A stretch of DNA of 64,000 nucleotides from Pseudomonas bananamidigenes (GTDB lineage: Bacteria > Pseudomonadota > Gammaproteobacteria > Pseudomonadales > Pseudomonadaceae): positions 21,714 through 85,713 of the forward strand of contig NZ_LRUN01000072.1 in assembly GCF_001679645.1 (NCBI RefSeq), written 5' to 3'. The notes beneath the pieces were generated by a model. The model searched no databases. It saw nothing but the letters and a program-made list of their open reading frames with translations, and was not told where the DNA came from. Shown piece by piece: positions 19,111-27,888 of the stretch. The first letter of the stretch is position 1; each line of letters begins with the position of its first letter. A program made the translations under genes and the position numbers.

Positions 19111-19728
19111 TTATTGCCCCAGCTTGCGTGGTTGCCAGGTCTTGATGACCAGGGTCACGTCCAGGTCGGTGCCGTGCAGCTTGATGCGCTCGGGCAGCCA
19201 ATAGCCGTCCTGCTGTGCATAACCGAGATATTCAACCTGCCAGCCGTCCTGATCCAGGCTGGCCAGGCGACTGTCGGCATCGAGCGTCAGACGGCTCTTG
19301 CTGGCCGGAGCCGGCAGGCCGCGAACCCACCAGGACAGATTCGATACCGGCAGTTTCCAGCCGAGCTGTTCTTCAAGCAGCGCTTCCGGAGACTGCGCGT
19401 CATAGCGGCCCTGATTGGCGACTTCCAGCGAAACCTTGCCCGGGCGACCGGTCAACCGCGCCGCGCCGCGACCCAGCGGGCCGGACAGGCGAATGTCGTA
19501 GTAATCCTGGCGTTGCAGCCAGAACAGCGTGCCGCTGCCCGAATCTTTCGGGGCGCGGATGCCGATCTTGCCGTCGATCTGCCAGCCGTCGAGGCCGCTC
19601 AGTTGTTGTTTGTTCGCGGCCCACTGTGCAGGGCTGCCATGACCCTCGACGGACTCGCGGGCGCCGAAGCCCGCGCAACCGGCGAGCAGGGCGATGAGGC
19701 TGAAAACGATGATGTGGCGCAAAAACAT
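19111..19728 (-). CDS. lolB: outer-membrane lipoprotein LolB
   Basis: A 205-residue LolB, which receives lipoproteins from LolA and inserts them into the outer membrane. A lipoprotein signal MFLRHIIVFSLIALLAGC gives Cys18 as the lipidation site, and the following residues (AGF) fit an outer-membrane lipoprotein. Segments WQIDGKIGIRAPKDSGSGTLFWLQ and LSWWVRGLPAPAS match the family. It lies three bases after the TPR lipoprotein gene and two bases before ispE, the usual lolB-ispE operon. Confidence 0.94.
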   Translation of the reverse strand: MFLRHIIVFSLIALLAGCAGFGARESVEGHGSPAQWAANKQQLSGLDGWQIDGKIGIRAPKDSGSGTLFWLQRQDYYDIRLSGPLGRGAARLTGRPGKVSLEVANQGRYDAQSPEALLEEQLGWKLPVSNLSWWVRGLPAPASKSRLTLDADSRLASLDQDGWQVEYLGYAQQDGYWLPERIKLHGTDLDVTLVIKTWQPRKLGQ

Positions 19729-19731
19729 GAG

Positions 19732-21456
19732 TTAAAGAGTCTCGGATCCGGTCAGGCGCTTGATGGTGCTGCGCAGGATGGTGCTGTCGGGCTGATCCTT
19801 GAGGAATTTGCCCCAAATCTGTTTCGCTTCGCGCTGATTGCCTTTGGCCCACAGGACTTCGCCCAGGTGAGCGGCGACTTCGTGATCGGGGAAACGCTCC
19901 AGCGCCTGACGCAGGTATTTCTCGGCGTCATCCAGATTCCCCATGCGGAAATTCACCCAGCCAAGGCTGTCGAGTACCGCGGGATCTTCCGGGTTGATCT
20001 GGTGCGCCTGTTCGATCAGCGCCTTGGCTTCGGCGTAACGGGTGGTGCGATCCGACAGCGTGTAGCCGAGGGCGTTGAGCGCCATGGCATTGTCCGGATC
20101 GCGCTTGATGATCTGGCGCAGGTCTTTTTCCATCTGCGCCAGGTCATTGCGTTTTTCCGCCTGCATGGCTCGGGTGTAGAGCAGATTCAGGTCGTCCGGA
20201 TACTGAAGCAACGCCTGTTGCAGGGTTTTCCAGGCTTTGTCGCCCTGATTGTTGGCGGACAGGGTCTCGGCTTCGATCAGGTACAACTGGATGGCGTAGT
20301 CCGGTTGCGCATCGCGTTCGGCAGCCAGCTTGCTCTGGGCTTCGGCGGTTTTGCCGTTGTTCATCAGGATGTCGGCCTGACGCAGTTGCGCCGGCAGATA
20401 GTCGTTGCCGGGGCCGACCTGGACGTACTCGATCAGTGCGCCCTGCGGGTCGTTGCGTTCTTCGGCGATGCGACCCAGGTTCAAGTGGGCCGAGTCGACG
20501 TGGCTCTCCCGGGCGATCAGGTCTTCCAGGTAACCCTTGGCCTCGTCCCAGGCCTTGGCTTCCAGGCAGACCAGCGCCAGCGAATAACGCAGTTCGTCGT
20601 CTTCCGGGTATTGCTGGACCAGGGTGGAGAACTCGACCTTGGCGTCATCCATCCGGTCCTGTTCCACCAGCATCCGCGCGTAAGTCAGGCGCAGGCGTTT
20701 GTCTTCCGGATACTTCCTGATGTTCTTTTGCAGCAGCGGCAGGGCTTCGCCGCCACGGTTCAACCCTTGCAACAGGCGCGCGCGCAGCAGGATCGGGGCA
20801 ATTTCGCCGTCGTCCGGCGGATTGTCCTCAAGCAGGGTCAACGCACCTTTGAGATCGCCGTCCTGTTGCATCAACAGGGCCTTGCCGAAAATCAGCTGAT
20901 TGTTGTGCGGGTGACGCTGCAACAAGCGGTCGAAACTTTTCATCAGGCCGTTGCGGGTGTCCTGATCGGTGTCGGCGGCCGACAGGGCGAGGAAGTCGAA
21001 ATGGGTGTCACCCTTGCCTTGCAGGACCTTCTCCATGTAGACCATCGAGTCGTCATAGCGCCCGGCACGGGCCAGTTGCACGGCGGCGGCGCGTTGCGCT
21101 TCGAGGTCGTCGGGAGCGTTTTTCGCCCAGATCAGCGCGGTATCGAGGGCCGGCTGGTCTGCGCCCAGGTATTCGGCGATACGGAATGCACGTTCGGAAA
21201 CGCCCGGATCCTGGGTGTTGATGGCCTGGGTCACGTAGTTGTCCAAGGCGATGTCGAAACGATTGCGCTGGCCGGCGAGTTCGGCACTCAGCAGGCTGAA
21301 CACGGTTTCCTCGCTGAACGAGCTGTAAACCTTGGGCTTTTCAGGGGCTGGCGTGGTGTCTTCGACCGACGGGGTGCCATCGTGCGAAACGGGGGCCAAG
21401 GCCTGGCAGCCGCTGAGGAAGACAAAAGCAAGGAGCAACGCGGAAGATCTATTCAT
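19732..21456 (-). CDS. tetratricopeptide-repeat lipoprotein
   Basis: A 574-residue protein with a lipoprotein signal MNRSSALLLAFVFLSGC (Cys17) and then at least ten TPR-like helical repeats, such as LRLTYARMLVEQDRMDDAK and NAMALNALGYTLSDRTTRY. TPR proteins are scaffolds. This one is probably anchored in the outer membrane, but its partners are unknown. It begins the TPR-lolB-ispE unit and is divergent from hemA, matching the P. aeruginosa order. It has no enzymatic motif. Confidence 0.9.
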   Translation of the reverse strand: MNRSSALLLAFVFLSGCQALAPVSHDGTPSVEDTTPAPEKPKVYSSFSEETVFSLLSAELAGQRNRFDIALDNYVTQAINTQDPGVSERAFRIAEYLGADQPALDTALIWAKNAPDDLEAQRAAAVQLARAGRYDDSMVYMEKVLQGKGDTHFDFLALSAADTDQDTRNGLMKSFDRLLQRHPHNNQLIFGKALLMQQDGDLKGALTLLEDNPPDDGEIAPILLRARLLQGLNRGGEALPLLQKNIRKYPEDKRLRLTYARMLVEQDRMDDAKVEFSTLVQQYPEDDELRYSLALVCLEAKAWDEAKGYLEDLIARESHVDSAHLNLGRIAEERNDPQGALIEYVQVGPGNDYLPAQLRQADILMNNGKTAEAQSKLAAERDAQPDYAIQLYLIEAETLSANNQGDKAWKTLQQALLQYPDDLNLLYTRAMQAEKRNDLAQMEKDLRQIIKRDPDNAMALNALGYTLSDRTTRYAEAKALIEQAHQINPEDPAVLDSLGWVNFRMGNLDDAEKYLRQALERFPDHEVAAHLGEVLWAKGNQREAKQIWGKFLKDQPDSTILRSTIKRLTGSETL

Positions 21457-21638
21457 ATAGGAAGAGGACGACTAACCTGCGGTCGGATCATCATGACACA
21501 AGCCTTCGGCCAAACATAACCGAGTCTCGATTGTGGCCATTATAAGGGCCGACAATTGGGACAATAGTCAGCGGTAGTTGTTCTGAATCTGACGAAGTAG
21601 GACAATTGCCGGCTTCACGTCACCATCAGCGACTTTGA

Positions 21639-22925
21639 ATGGCCTTCCTTGCACTCGGTATCAACCACAAGACTGCTTCCGTAGACGTCCGCGAGCGCGT
21701 GGCCTTTACTCCTGAGCAGCTGGTGGAGGCCCTGCAGCAGCTCTGCCGACTCACCGACAGCCGCGAAGCTGCGATCCTTTCCACCTGCAATCGCAGTGAA
21801 CTGTATATAGAACAGGATCAGCTTTCGGCCGATATCGTGCTGCGCTGGCTGGCCGATTATCACCATTTAAGCTTCGATGAGCTGCGCGCGAGCGCTTATG
21901 TGCATGAAGATGATGCGGCAGTTCGTCACATGATGCGCGTCGCCTCCGGGCTCGATTCGCTGGTGCTGGGCGAACCGCAGATTCTCGGCCAGATGAAATC
22001 GGCCTACGCCGTGGCCCGCGAGGCCGGCACCATCGGGCCGCTGCTCGGGCGTTTGTTTCAGGCAACTTTCAACGCCGCCAAGCAGGTACGCACCGACACC
22101 GCCATTGGCGAAAACCCGGTGTCCGTGGCGTTTGCCGCCGTCAGCCTGGCCAAACAGATTTTCAGCGACCTGCAACGCAGCCAGGCCCTGTTGATCGGTG
22201 CCGGCGAGACCATCACCCTGGTCGCACGTCATCTGCACGAGCTGGGCGTCAAGCGGATCGTGGTGGCCAACCGCACGCTGGAGCGCGCCAGCCTGCTGGC
22301 CGAGCAGTTCGGTGCCCATGCGGTGCTGCTGTCGGATATCCCGGCGGAACTGGTACGCAGTGATATCGTCATCAGTTCAACCGCCAGTCAGTTGCCGATC
22401 CTGGGCAAGGGCGCCGTGGAAAGCGCACTCAAGCAGCGCAAGCACAAACCGATCTTCATGGTCGACATTGCCGTTCCCCGGGACATCGAACCGGAAGTCG
22501 GCGAACTCGACGACGTTTACCTCTACAGCGTCGACGATCTGCACGAAGTGGTCGCCGAGAACCTCAAGAGCCGTCAGGGCGCCGCGCAGGCCGCCGAAGA
22601 GATGGTTTCGGTCGGTGCCGATGATTTCATGGTGCGTCTGCGCGAACTGGCCGCCGTCGATGTGCTCAAGGCCTATCGTCAGCAGAGCGAACGCCTGCGT
22701 GACGAAGAGCTGCAAAAGGCCCTGCGTCTGCTGGCCAACGGCGGCAATGCCGAAGATGTGCTGAGCCAGTTGGCCCGTGGCCTGACCAATAAACTCCTGC
22801 ACGCACCGAGCGTGCAGTTGAAAAAGCTTTCTGCCGAAGGCCGCCTCGATGCGCTGGCCATGGCTCAGGAACTCTTTGCCCTCGAGGGCTCACCGGACAG
22901 CTTTTCGGATAAAAAAACGCAATGA
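21639..22925 (+). CDS. hemA: glutamyl-tRNA reductase
   Basis: A 428-residue enzyme that reduces Glu-tRNA to glutamate-1-semialdehyde, the first committed step of haem and corrin synthesis. The N-terminal catalytic domain has GINHKTASVDVRERVAF and the Cys nucleophile in LSTCNRSE (Cys50). The NADPH domain carries LIGAGETITLVARHL (about 187-201), and the C-terminal helix is the dimerisation domain. It overlaps prfA by four bases and heads a five-gene chain. Confidence 0.98.
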   Translation: MAFLALGINHKTASVDVRERVAFTPEQLVEALQQLCRLTDSREAAILSTCNRSELYIEQDQLSADIVLRWLADYHHLSFDELRASAYVHEDDAAVRHMMRVASGLDSLVLGEPQILGQMKSAYAVAREAGTIGPLLGRLFQATFNAAKQVRTDTAIGENPVSVAFAAVSLAKQIFSDLQRSQALLIGAGETITLVARHLHELGVKRIVVANRTLERASLLAEQFGAHAVLLSDIPAELVRSDIVISSTASQLPILGKGAVESALKQRKHKPIFMVDIAVPRDIEPEVGELDDVYLYSVDDLHEVVAENLKSRQGAAQAAEEMVSVGADDFMVRLRELAAVDVLKAYRQQSERLRDEELQKALRLLANGGNAEDVLSQLARGLTNKLLHAPSVQLKKLSAEGRLDALAMAQELFALEGSPDSFSDKKTQ

Positions 22926-24004
22926 AAGCGTCACTGCTCAATAAGCTGGATATCCTCCAGGATCGTTTCGAGGAACTGACGGCGCTGCTTGGCGACGCCG
23001 AAGTCATTTGCGACCAGACCAGATTCCGCGCCTATTCCAAGGAATACGCCGAAGTCGAGCCGGTCGTCGAAGCCTATAAACAGCTGCTCAAGGCCCAGGC
23101 CGATCTGGAAGGCGCCCAGGCGCTGCTCAAGGACGGCGACCCCGACATGCGCGAAATGGCCGTGGAAGAAGTCCGCGAAACCAAAGAGCAACTCATCGAA
23201 CTGGAAGCCACGTTGCAGCGCATGCTGCTGCCCAAGGATCCCAACGACGGGCGCAACGTGTTCCTCGAAATCCGCGCCGGCACCGGTGGTGACGAAGCGG
23301 CGATCTTCTCCGGCGACCTGTTCCGCATGTACTCGCGTTACGCCGAAAAACGTGGCTGGCGCGTGGAAATTCTCTCGGAGAGCGAGGGTGAGCATGGCGG
23401 CTATAAAGAGGTCATCGCCCGGGTCGAGGGCGACAATGTCTACGGCAAGCTGAAATTCGAGTCCGGCGCCCACCGCGTACAGCGCGTGCCCGCCACCGAG
23501 TCCCAGGGCCGCATCCACACTTCGGCCTGCACCGTGGCCGTGTTGCCGGAGCCGGACGAACAGGAAGCGATCGAGATCAACCCGGCGGACTTGCGCGTCG
23601 ATACTTACCGCTCCTCCGGGGCCGGTGGTCAGCATGTCAACAAGACCGACTCGGCAATCCGTATCACCCACTTGCCGACCGGCATCGTGGTCGAGTGCCA
23701 GGAAGAACGTTCCCAGCACAAGAACCGTGCGCGGGCGATGGCCTGGCTGTCGGCCAAGCTCAACGACCAGCAGACCGCAGCAGCGGCCAACGCCATCGCC
23801 AGCGAGCGTAAATTGCTGGTGGGTTCCGGCGATCGCTCCGAGCGGATCCGCACCTATAACTTTGCCCAGGGCCGGGTCACCGACCACCGCGTCAACCTGA
23901 CCCTGTATTCCCTGGACGAAATCCTCGCGGGCGGCGTCGAAGCAGTGATCGAGCCGTTGCTGGCCGAATACCAGGCCGACCAACTGGCAGCGATAGGTGA
24001 GTAA
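22922..24004 (+). CDS. prfA: peptide chain release factor 1
   Basis: A 360-residue RF1, which recognises UAA and UAG and triggers peptide release. The tripeptide anticodon motif region RVPATESQGRIHTSA is present (about 184-198), and the catalytic GGQ lies in SSGAGGQHVNKTDSA (about 228-242). Its glutamine is methylated by the product of the next gene, prmC. The start overlaps the hemA stop by four bases, and the stop abuts the prmC ATG. Confidence 0.98.
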   Translation: MKASLLNKLDILQDRFEELTALLGDAEVICDQTRFRAYSKEYAEVEPVVEAYKQLLKAQADLEGAQALLKDGDPDMREMAVEEVRETKEQLIELEATLQRMLLPKDPNDGRNVFLEIRAGTGGDEAAIFSGDLFRMYSRYAEKRGWRVEILSESEGEHGGYKEVIARVEGDNVYGKLKFESGAHRVQRVPATESQGRIHTSACTVAVLPEPDEQEAIEINPADLRVDTYRSSGAGGQHVNKTDSAIRITHLPTGIVVECQEERSQHKNRARAMAWLSAKLNDQQTAAAANAIASERKLLVGSGDRSERIRTYNFAQGRVTDHRVNLTLYSLDEILAGGVEAVIEPLLAEYQADQLAAIGE

Positions 24005-24835
24005 ATGACCATCATTGCCAGCCTGTTGCGCGCCGCCGAATTGCCGGACTCGCCCACTGCACGCCTGGACGCCGAACTGCTCCTCGCTGCGGCGCTGGGC
24101 AAATCCCGCAGCTTTCTCCACACTTGGCCCGAGCGCATCGTGCCCAGCGAAGCCGTGCTGGTCTTCGCCGAATACCTGCAGCGTCGTCGCAGTGGCGAGC
24201 CGGTGGCCTATATTCTCGGCCAGCAGGGTTTCTGGAAACTCGATCTGGAAGTCGCGCCGCACACGTTGATTCCGCGCCCGGACACCGAATTGCTGGTGGA
24301 GGCCGCACTGGAACTGCTGCCGGCGACTGCGGCCAGGGTGCTTGATCTGGGCACCGGCAGCGGGGCGATTGCCCTGGCCCTGGCCAGTGAACGTCCGGCA
24401 TGGAACGTCACCGCCGTGGATCGCGTGCTGGAAGCCGTGGCCCTGGCCGAGCGCAACCGTCAGCGCCTGCACCTGAACAATGCCACGGTGCTGAGCAGTC
24501 ACTGGTTCAGCGCCCTCGAAGGCAAGCGTTTCGAGCTGATCATCAGCAACCCGCCGTACATCCGCGCCGCCGATCCGCACCTGGTCGAAGGTGATGTGCG
24601 TTTCGAACCGGAAAGCGCCCTGGTGGCCGGTATCGACGGGCTCGACGATATACGCCTGATCATCGCTCAGGCGCCGGCCCATCTGGAGGCCGGTGGCTGG
24701 CTGATGCTCGAACACGGCTATGATCAAGCCGAAGCCGTGCGTGATCTGCTGCTGACGCAAGGTTTCGAAGAAGTCCACAGCCGCACCGATCTGGGCGGTC
24801 ATCAACGGATCAGTCTGGGGCGCCTGCCGTGCTGA
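24005..24835 (+). CDS. prmC: peptide chain release factor N5-glutamine methyltransferase
   Basis: A 276-residue SAM methyltransferase that modifies the GGQ glutamine of release factors. Motif I is VLDLGTGSGAIALALA (about 115-130), and the catalytic NPPY lies in LIISNPPYIRAADPHL (about 180). The N-terminal helical domain binds the factor. The ATG follows the prfA TAA directly. It overlaps moeB by seven bases. Confidence 0.97.
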   Translation: MTIIASLLRAAELPDSPTARLDAELLLAAALGKSRSFLHTWPERIVPSEAVLVFAEYLQRRRSGEPVAYILGQQGFWKLDLEVAPHTLIPRPDTELLVEAALELLPATAARVLDLGTGSGAIALALASERPAWNVTAVDRVLEAVALAERNRQRLHLNNATVLSSHWFSALEGKRFELIISNPPYIRAADPHLVEGDVRFEPESALVAGIDGLDDIRLIIAQAPAHLEAGGWLMLEHGYDQAEAVRDLLLTQGFEEVHSRTDLGGHQRISLGRLPC

Positions 24836-25584
24836 ATGATCAGGAATTGTTGCGCTACAGCCGGCAGATCTTGCTGCAGCACATCGACATCGATGGCCAG
24901 TTGAAGCTCAAGGACAGCCGAGTGCTGATCGTCGGCCTCGGTGGGCTCGGCGCGCCGGTTGCCTTGTATCTGGCAGCGGCGGGTGTGGGCGAGCTGCATC
25001 TGGCGGACTTCGATACGGTCGACCTGACCAACCTGCAACGCCAGATCATTCACGACACCGACAGCGTCGGCATGACCAAGGTCGACTCGGCGCTCAAGCG
25101 CCTGAGCGCAATCAATCCTGACATTCGACTGGTGCCTCACCGTCAGGCGCTGGACGAGGACTCTCTTGCCGCCGCCGTGACAGCGGTGGATCTGGTGCTC
25201 GACTGCTCGGACAACTTCTCCACCCGCGAAGCGGTCAACGCCGCGTGTGTGGTCGCGGCCAGACCGCTGGTCAGCGGCGCGGCGATCCGCCTTGAAGGGC
25301 AACTGTCGGTGTTCGACCCGCGCGAGGCCCAGAGCCCTTGCTACCACTGCCTGTACGGCCATGGCAGCGAAGCCGAACTGACCTGCAGCGAGGCCGGCGT
25401 GGTCGGGCCGCTGGTCGGCCTGGTCGGCAGCCTGCAAGCGCTGGAAGCCTTGAAGATGCTGGCGGGGTTCGGCGAGCCACTGGTGGGCCGCCTGTTGTTG
25501 ATCGATGCACTGGGCTCGCGCTTTCGTGAGTTGCGGGTCAAGCGTGATCCGGGATGCAGCGTCTGTGGCAAGCAGCATGCGTGA
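24829..25584 (+). CDS. moeB: molybdopterin-synthase adenylyltransferase MoeB / ThiF-like
   Basis: A 251-residue E1-like enzyme that adenylates the C terminus of a small sulfur-carrier protein. The nucleotide loop is VLIVGLGGLGAPVALYLA (about 33-50), the catalytic Asp lies in VLDCSDNFSTRE, and two zinc CxxC pairs are CYHC and CSVC. The start is a GTG at 24829 inside the end of prmC. The hemA-prfA-prmC-moeB-murI order is the same as in P. aeruginosa. The partner could be MoaD or ThiS. Confidence 0.93.
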   Translation: MLNDQELLRYSRQILLQHIDIDGQLKLKDSRVLIVGLGGLGAPVALYLAAAGVGELHLADFDTVDLTNLQRQIIHDTDSVGMTKVDSALKRLSAINPDIRLVPHRQALDEDSLAAAVTAVDLVLDCSDNFSTREAVNAACVVAARPLVSGAAIRLEGQLSVFDPREAQSPCYHCLYGHGSEAELTCSEAGVVGPLVGLVGSLQALEALKMLAGFGEPLVGRLLLIDALGSRFRELRVKRDPGCSVCGKQHA

Positions 25585-26368
25585 GGCGCCGATCGCCGTT
25601 TTCGATTCCGGCGTCGGCGGCCTGTCGGTGCTGGCGGAAATCCAGCGGCTGCTGCCCAATGAATCGCTGCTCTATCTCGGCGATTGCGGGCACATTCCCT
25701 ATGGCGAGAAGTCTCCGGAGTTCATCCGTCAGCGCTGCAATGTGATGGCCGGTTTTTTCCGTGAACAGAGTGCCAAGGCGCTGGTGATCGCCTGCAATAC
25801 CGCGACCGTGGCCGGCGTCGCCGACCTGCGGCGTGATTTCCCCGACTGGCCGATCGTCGGCATGGAGCCGGCAGTCAAGCCGGCTGCCGCCGCGACGCGC
25901 AGTGGCGTGGTCGGCGTGCTCGCCACCACCGGCACTTTGCAGAGCGCGAAATTCGCGGCGTTGCTCGATCGTTTCGCCACCGATATCCGGGTCATCACCC
26001 AACCGTGCCCCGGGCTTGTGGAACTGATCGAAAGCGGTGACCTGCACAGCGCCACGCTGCAACAGCTGCTGCGCCGTTACGTCGAACCGTTGCTGGCCGC
26101 CGGTTGCGACACGATCATTCTCGGCTGCACCCACTATCCGTTCCTGAAGCCGATGCTCAAGACGATGCTTGCTGATGACATCAGTCTGATCGATACCGGC
26201 GCCGCCGTGGCCAGGCAACTTCAGCGATTGTTGGCCGAGCGGGAGCTGCTCGCCGCCGGTCCGAGCCGGCCCGCGAAGTTCTGGACCAGTGCCGATCCGC
26301 AGTCCTTGAAAAACATTTTGCCGTTGCTGGGACAAACGCCTGGCGATGTGCAACGCTTCCACTTGTAA
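25577..26368 (+). CDS. murI: glutamate racemase
   Basis: A 263-residue cofactor-independent racemase supplying D-glutamate for peptidoglycan. The two catalytic cysteines are in VIACNTATVAG (about residue 73) and ILGCTHYPFLKP (about 183), and the N-terminal motif is VFDSGVGGLSVL. The ATG at 25577 overlaps the end of moeB by eight bases. The in-frame extension upstream is not conserved. Confidence 0.96.
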   Translation: MREAPIAVFDSGVGGLSVLAEIQRLLPNESLLYLGDCGHIPYGEKSPEFIRQRCNVMAGFFREQSAKALVIACNTATVAGVADLRRDFPDWPIVGMEPAVKPAAAATRSGVVGVLATTGTLQSAKFAALLDRFATDIRVITQPCPGLVELIESGDLHSATLQQLLRRYVEPLLAAGCDTIILGCTHYPFLKPMLKTMLADDISLIDTGAAVARQLQRLLAERELLAAGPSRPAKFWTSADPQSLKNILPLLGQTPGDVQRFHL

Positions 26369-26479
26369 AAAGATTGTGAAATAACTCGAATATCGGGTGA
26401 ACTTCTGTTTAAGCGCCGATTTCTATACCGCTGAGTTACCTAAAAACCAAACGATCGTTCCGGAAAAGGAAGTTTCAAC

Positions 26480-26998
26480 GTGAAGCGACTATTCTGCTTG
26501 GCCGCGATTGCGGCTGCACTGATGGGGCAAAGTTTTACCGCACAGGCTGCTGGCGTCGAGTTCGGGGTGGGTGCTACCAGCGATTCAACGATGACCTATC
26601 GCCTGGGGATGAATTTCGACTGGGACAAGAGCTGGCTGCAAAGCGATACCGGTCGCCTGACCGGCTACTGGAGCGGAGCCTACACTTACTGGGAAGGTGA
26701 CAAGACTTCCAGCAACAACAGTCTTTCGTTCTCGCCGGTTTTTGTTTACGAATTCGCCGGTCAGTCGGTCAAACCCTACGTCGAAGCAGGGATCGGGGTG
26801 GCGTTGTTCTCCAACACCCAGTACGAAGACAACAATATCGGTGGGGCCTTCCAGTTCGAAGACCGCATCGGTTTCGGCCTGCGATTCAATGGCGGGCATG
26901 AAGTCGGAATCCGTGCCACGCACTATTCCAACGCCGGTCTGAGCAGCAACAACGACGGTGTGGAAAGCTACTCGCTGCACTACACGTTGCCGTTGTAA
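26480..26998 (+). CDS. pagL: lipid A 3-O-deacylase PagL
   Basis: A 172-residue outer-membrane beta barrel that removes the 3-O acyl chain of lipid A. A signal peptide ends at TAQA-A (about residue 23). The catalytic triad is visible in IRATHYSNAGLSSNNDGVES: His148, Ser150 and Glu162, the same spacing as in P. aeruginosa PagL. The C terminus ends in an aromatic-rich strand, as expected of a barrel. It follows murI by 111 bases, the position of pagL in P. aeruginosa, and ends at a terminator. Confidence 0.92.
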   Translation: MKRLFCLAAIAAALMGQSFTAQAAGVEFGVGATSDSTMTYRLGMNFDWDKSWLQSDTGRLTGYWSGAYTYWEGDKTSSNNSLSFSPVFVYEFAGQSVKPYVEAGIGVALFSNTQYEDNNIGGAFQFEDRIGFGLRFNGGHEVGIRATHYSNAGLSSNNDGVESYSLHYTLPL

Positions 26999-27004
26999 AT
27001 CCGA

Positions 27005-27036
27005 TGAAAAAGGAGCGCCAGGCGCTCCTTTTTTGT
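27005..27036. terminator. terminator after pagL
   Basis: AAAAAGGAGCGCC and GGCGCTCCTTTTTT form a tight hairpin with an A/T loop. A and T runs on both sides let it serve pagL (+) and the YkgJ-family gene (-). Confidence 0.9.
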
Positions 27037-27038
27037 AT

Positions 27039-27344
27039 TCAACGATACGCCGTGGTTATCCCCTGGCGTTCGTCGATGCACTCCGGCGCGCCCATCTCGA
27101 ATTCGCGACAGATCAGCGGGCGTTTGTCGTAGATGGTGCACATCATCGTGTCGCGATCCAGCGCGGCGCACCAGCCGTCGTCCAGACGCAGCATCACTTC
27201 TCCACCCCAATCATCGGTATCGATATAGCGTTCGGGCACGCCGGTGTCGGTGATCAGCATGACTTCGAGCCGGCAACAGCAGGCTGCGCAAGTCGCGCAG
27301 GTAATGACGGGCTCGTCGACCGGCTGGAGAGGAATGGTCTTCAT
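27039..27344 (-). CDS. YkgJ-family cysteine cluster protein
   Basis: A 101-residue protein with the YkgJ zinc/iron-chelating cysteine pattern: CATCAACCCRLEV near residue 16, WCAALD and MCTIYDKRPLICREFEMG (about 68-85). These proteins bind a metal through the cysteines, but their role is unknown. It lies 55 bases after the DUF2878 gene in the same direction and could be the last member of the long operon. Confidence 0.85.
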   Translation of the reverse strand: MKTIPLQPVDEPVITCATCAACCCRLEVMLITDTGVPERYIDTDDWGGEVMLRLDDGWCAALDRDTMMCTIYDKRPLICREFEMGAPECIDERQGITTAYR

Positions 27345-27399
27345 GGGCGCAGTGTACGGCAGTGATTCTCAAACGTGTGAAAGCGCTGACGGACGATGA

Positions 27400-27888
27400 T
27401 TACGCCAGACGACGGGACACGTGATGCAGCAACGGGAACAGCAACGCCCACAGCAGACCGATGCCAATCAGGGTCGGTAGCTCGCCGTAGGGAAATTGCA
27501 CACCGGCCAACCGTCCGCCGGCGCAGTACGACAATGCACCACCGACGGCCCCAAGTGCGCTCGCCAGCCACCAGGGACGAGCGCTCCATTGCAGACAATG
27601 GCGCAACGTCGTGGCGAGCAGGGCCCACAGCAACATCAGCCACAGTGGAATCAGCGGCGACAGATCCTTGAACTCAAAGACCCCGAGACTGCGCAGAGCG
27701 CTGTCCACGGCGGTGCCGATAATCACCACGCTGAGAATCAGGCGACCCTCCGCCGCCCAACTGCTGACCCATCGCAGATGAATTACCAATACCGCCAGTG
27801 CCATCAGCAACCACAAGCTGTTACCGCCGAGCACGCAGGCCAGCCAGCCAATCTGGAACAGCAGCGCATTGGCGATCCGCTCAGGCAT
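27400..27888 (-). CDS. DUF2878 integral membrane protein
   Basis: A 162-residue membrane protein with four to five hydrophobic spans (for example LLMALAVLVIHLRWV and GIGLLWALLFPLLHHV). It matches the DUF2878 family, whose members occur with Cfa/DUF1365/FAD-oxidoreductase gene sets. The ATG at 27888 overlaps the end of the Cfa-type gene by eight bases, so it is translationally coupled. Function is unknown. Context suggests a membrane-lipid or photo-stress role. Confidence 0.8.
   Translation of the reverse strand: MPERIANALLFQIGWLACVLGGNSLWLLMALAVLVIHLRWVSSWAAEGRLILSVVIIGTAVDSALRSLGVFEFKDLSPLIPLWLMLLWALLATTLRHCLQWSARPWWLASALGAVGGALSYCAGGRLAGVQFPYGELPTLIGIGLLWALLFPLLHHVSRRLA

Noticed and set aside
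19078..21519. An 813-codon open frame on the plus strand
   Set aside because: It is antisense to lolB and the TPR gene, with Ala/Gly/Arg-biased content and no family match.
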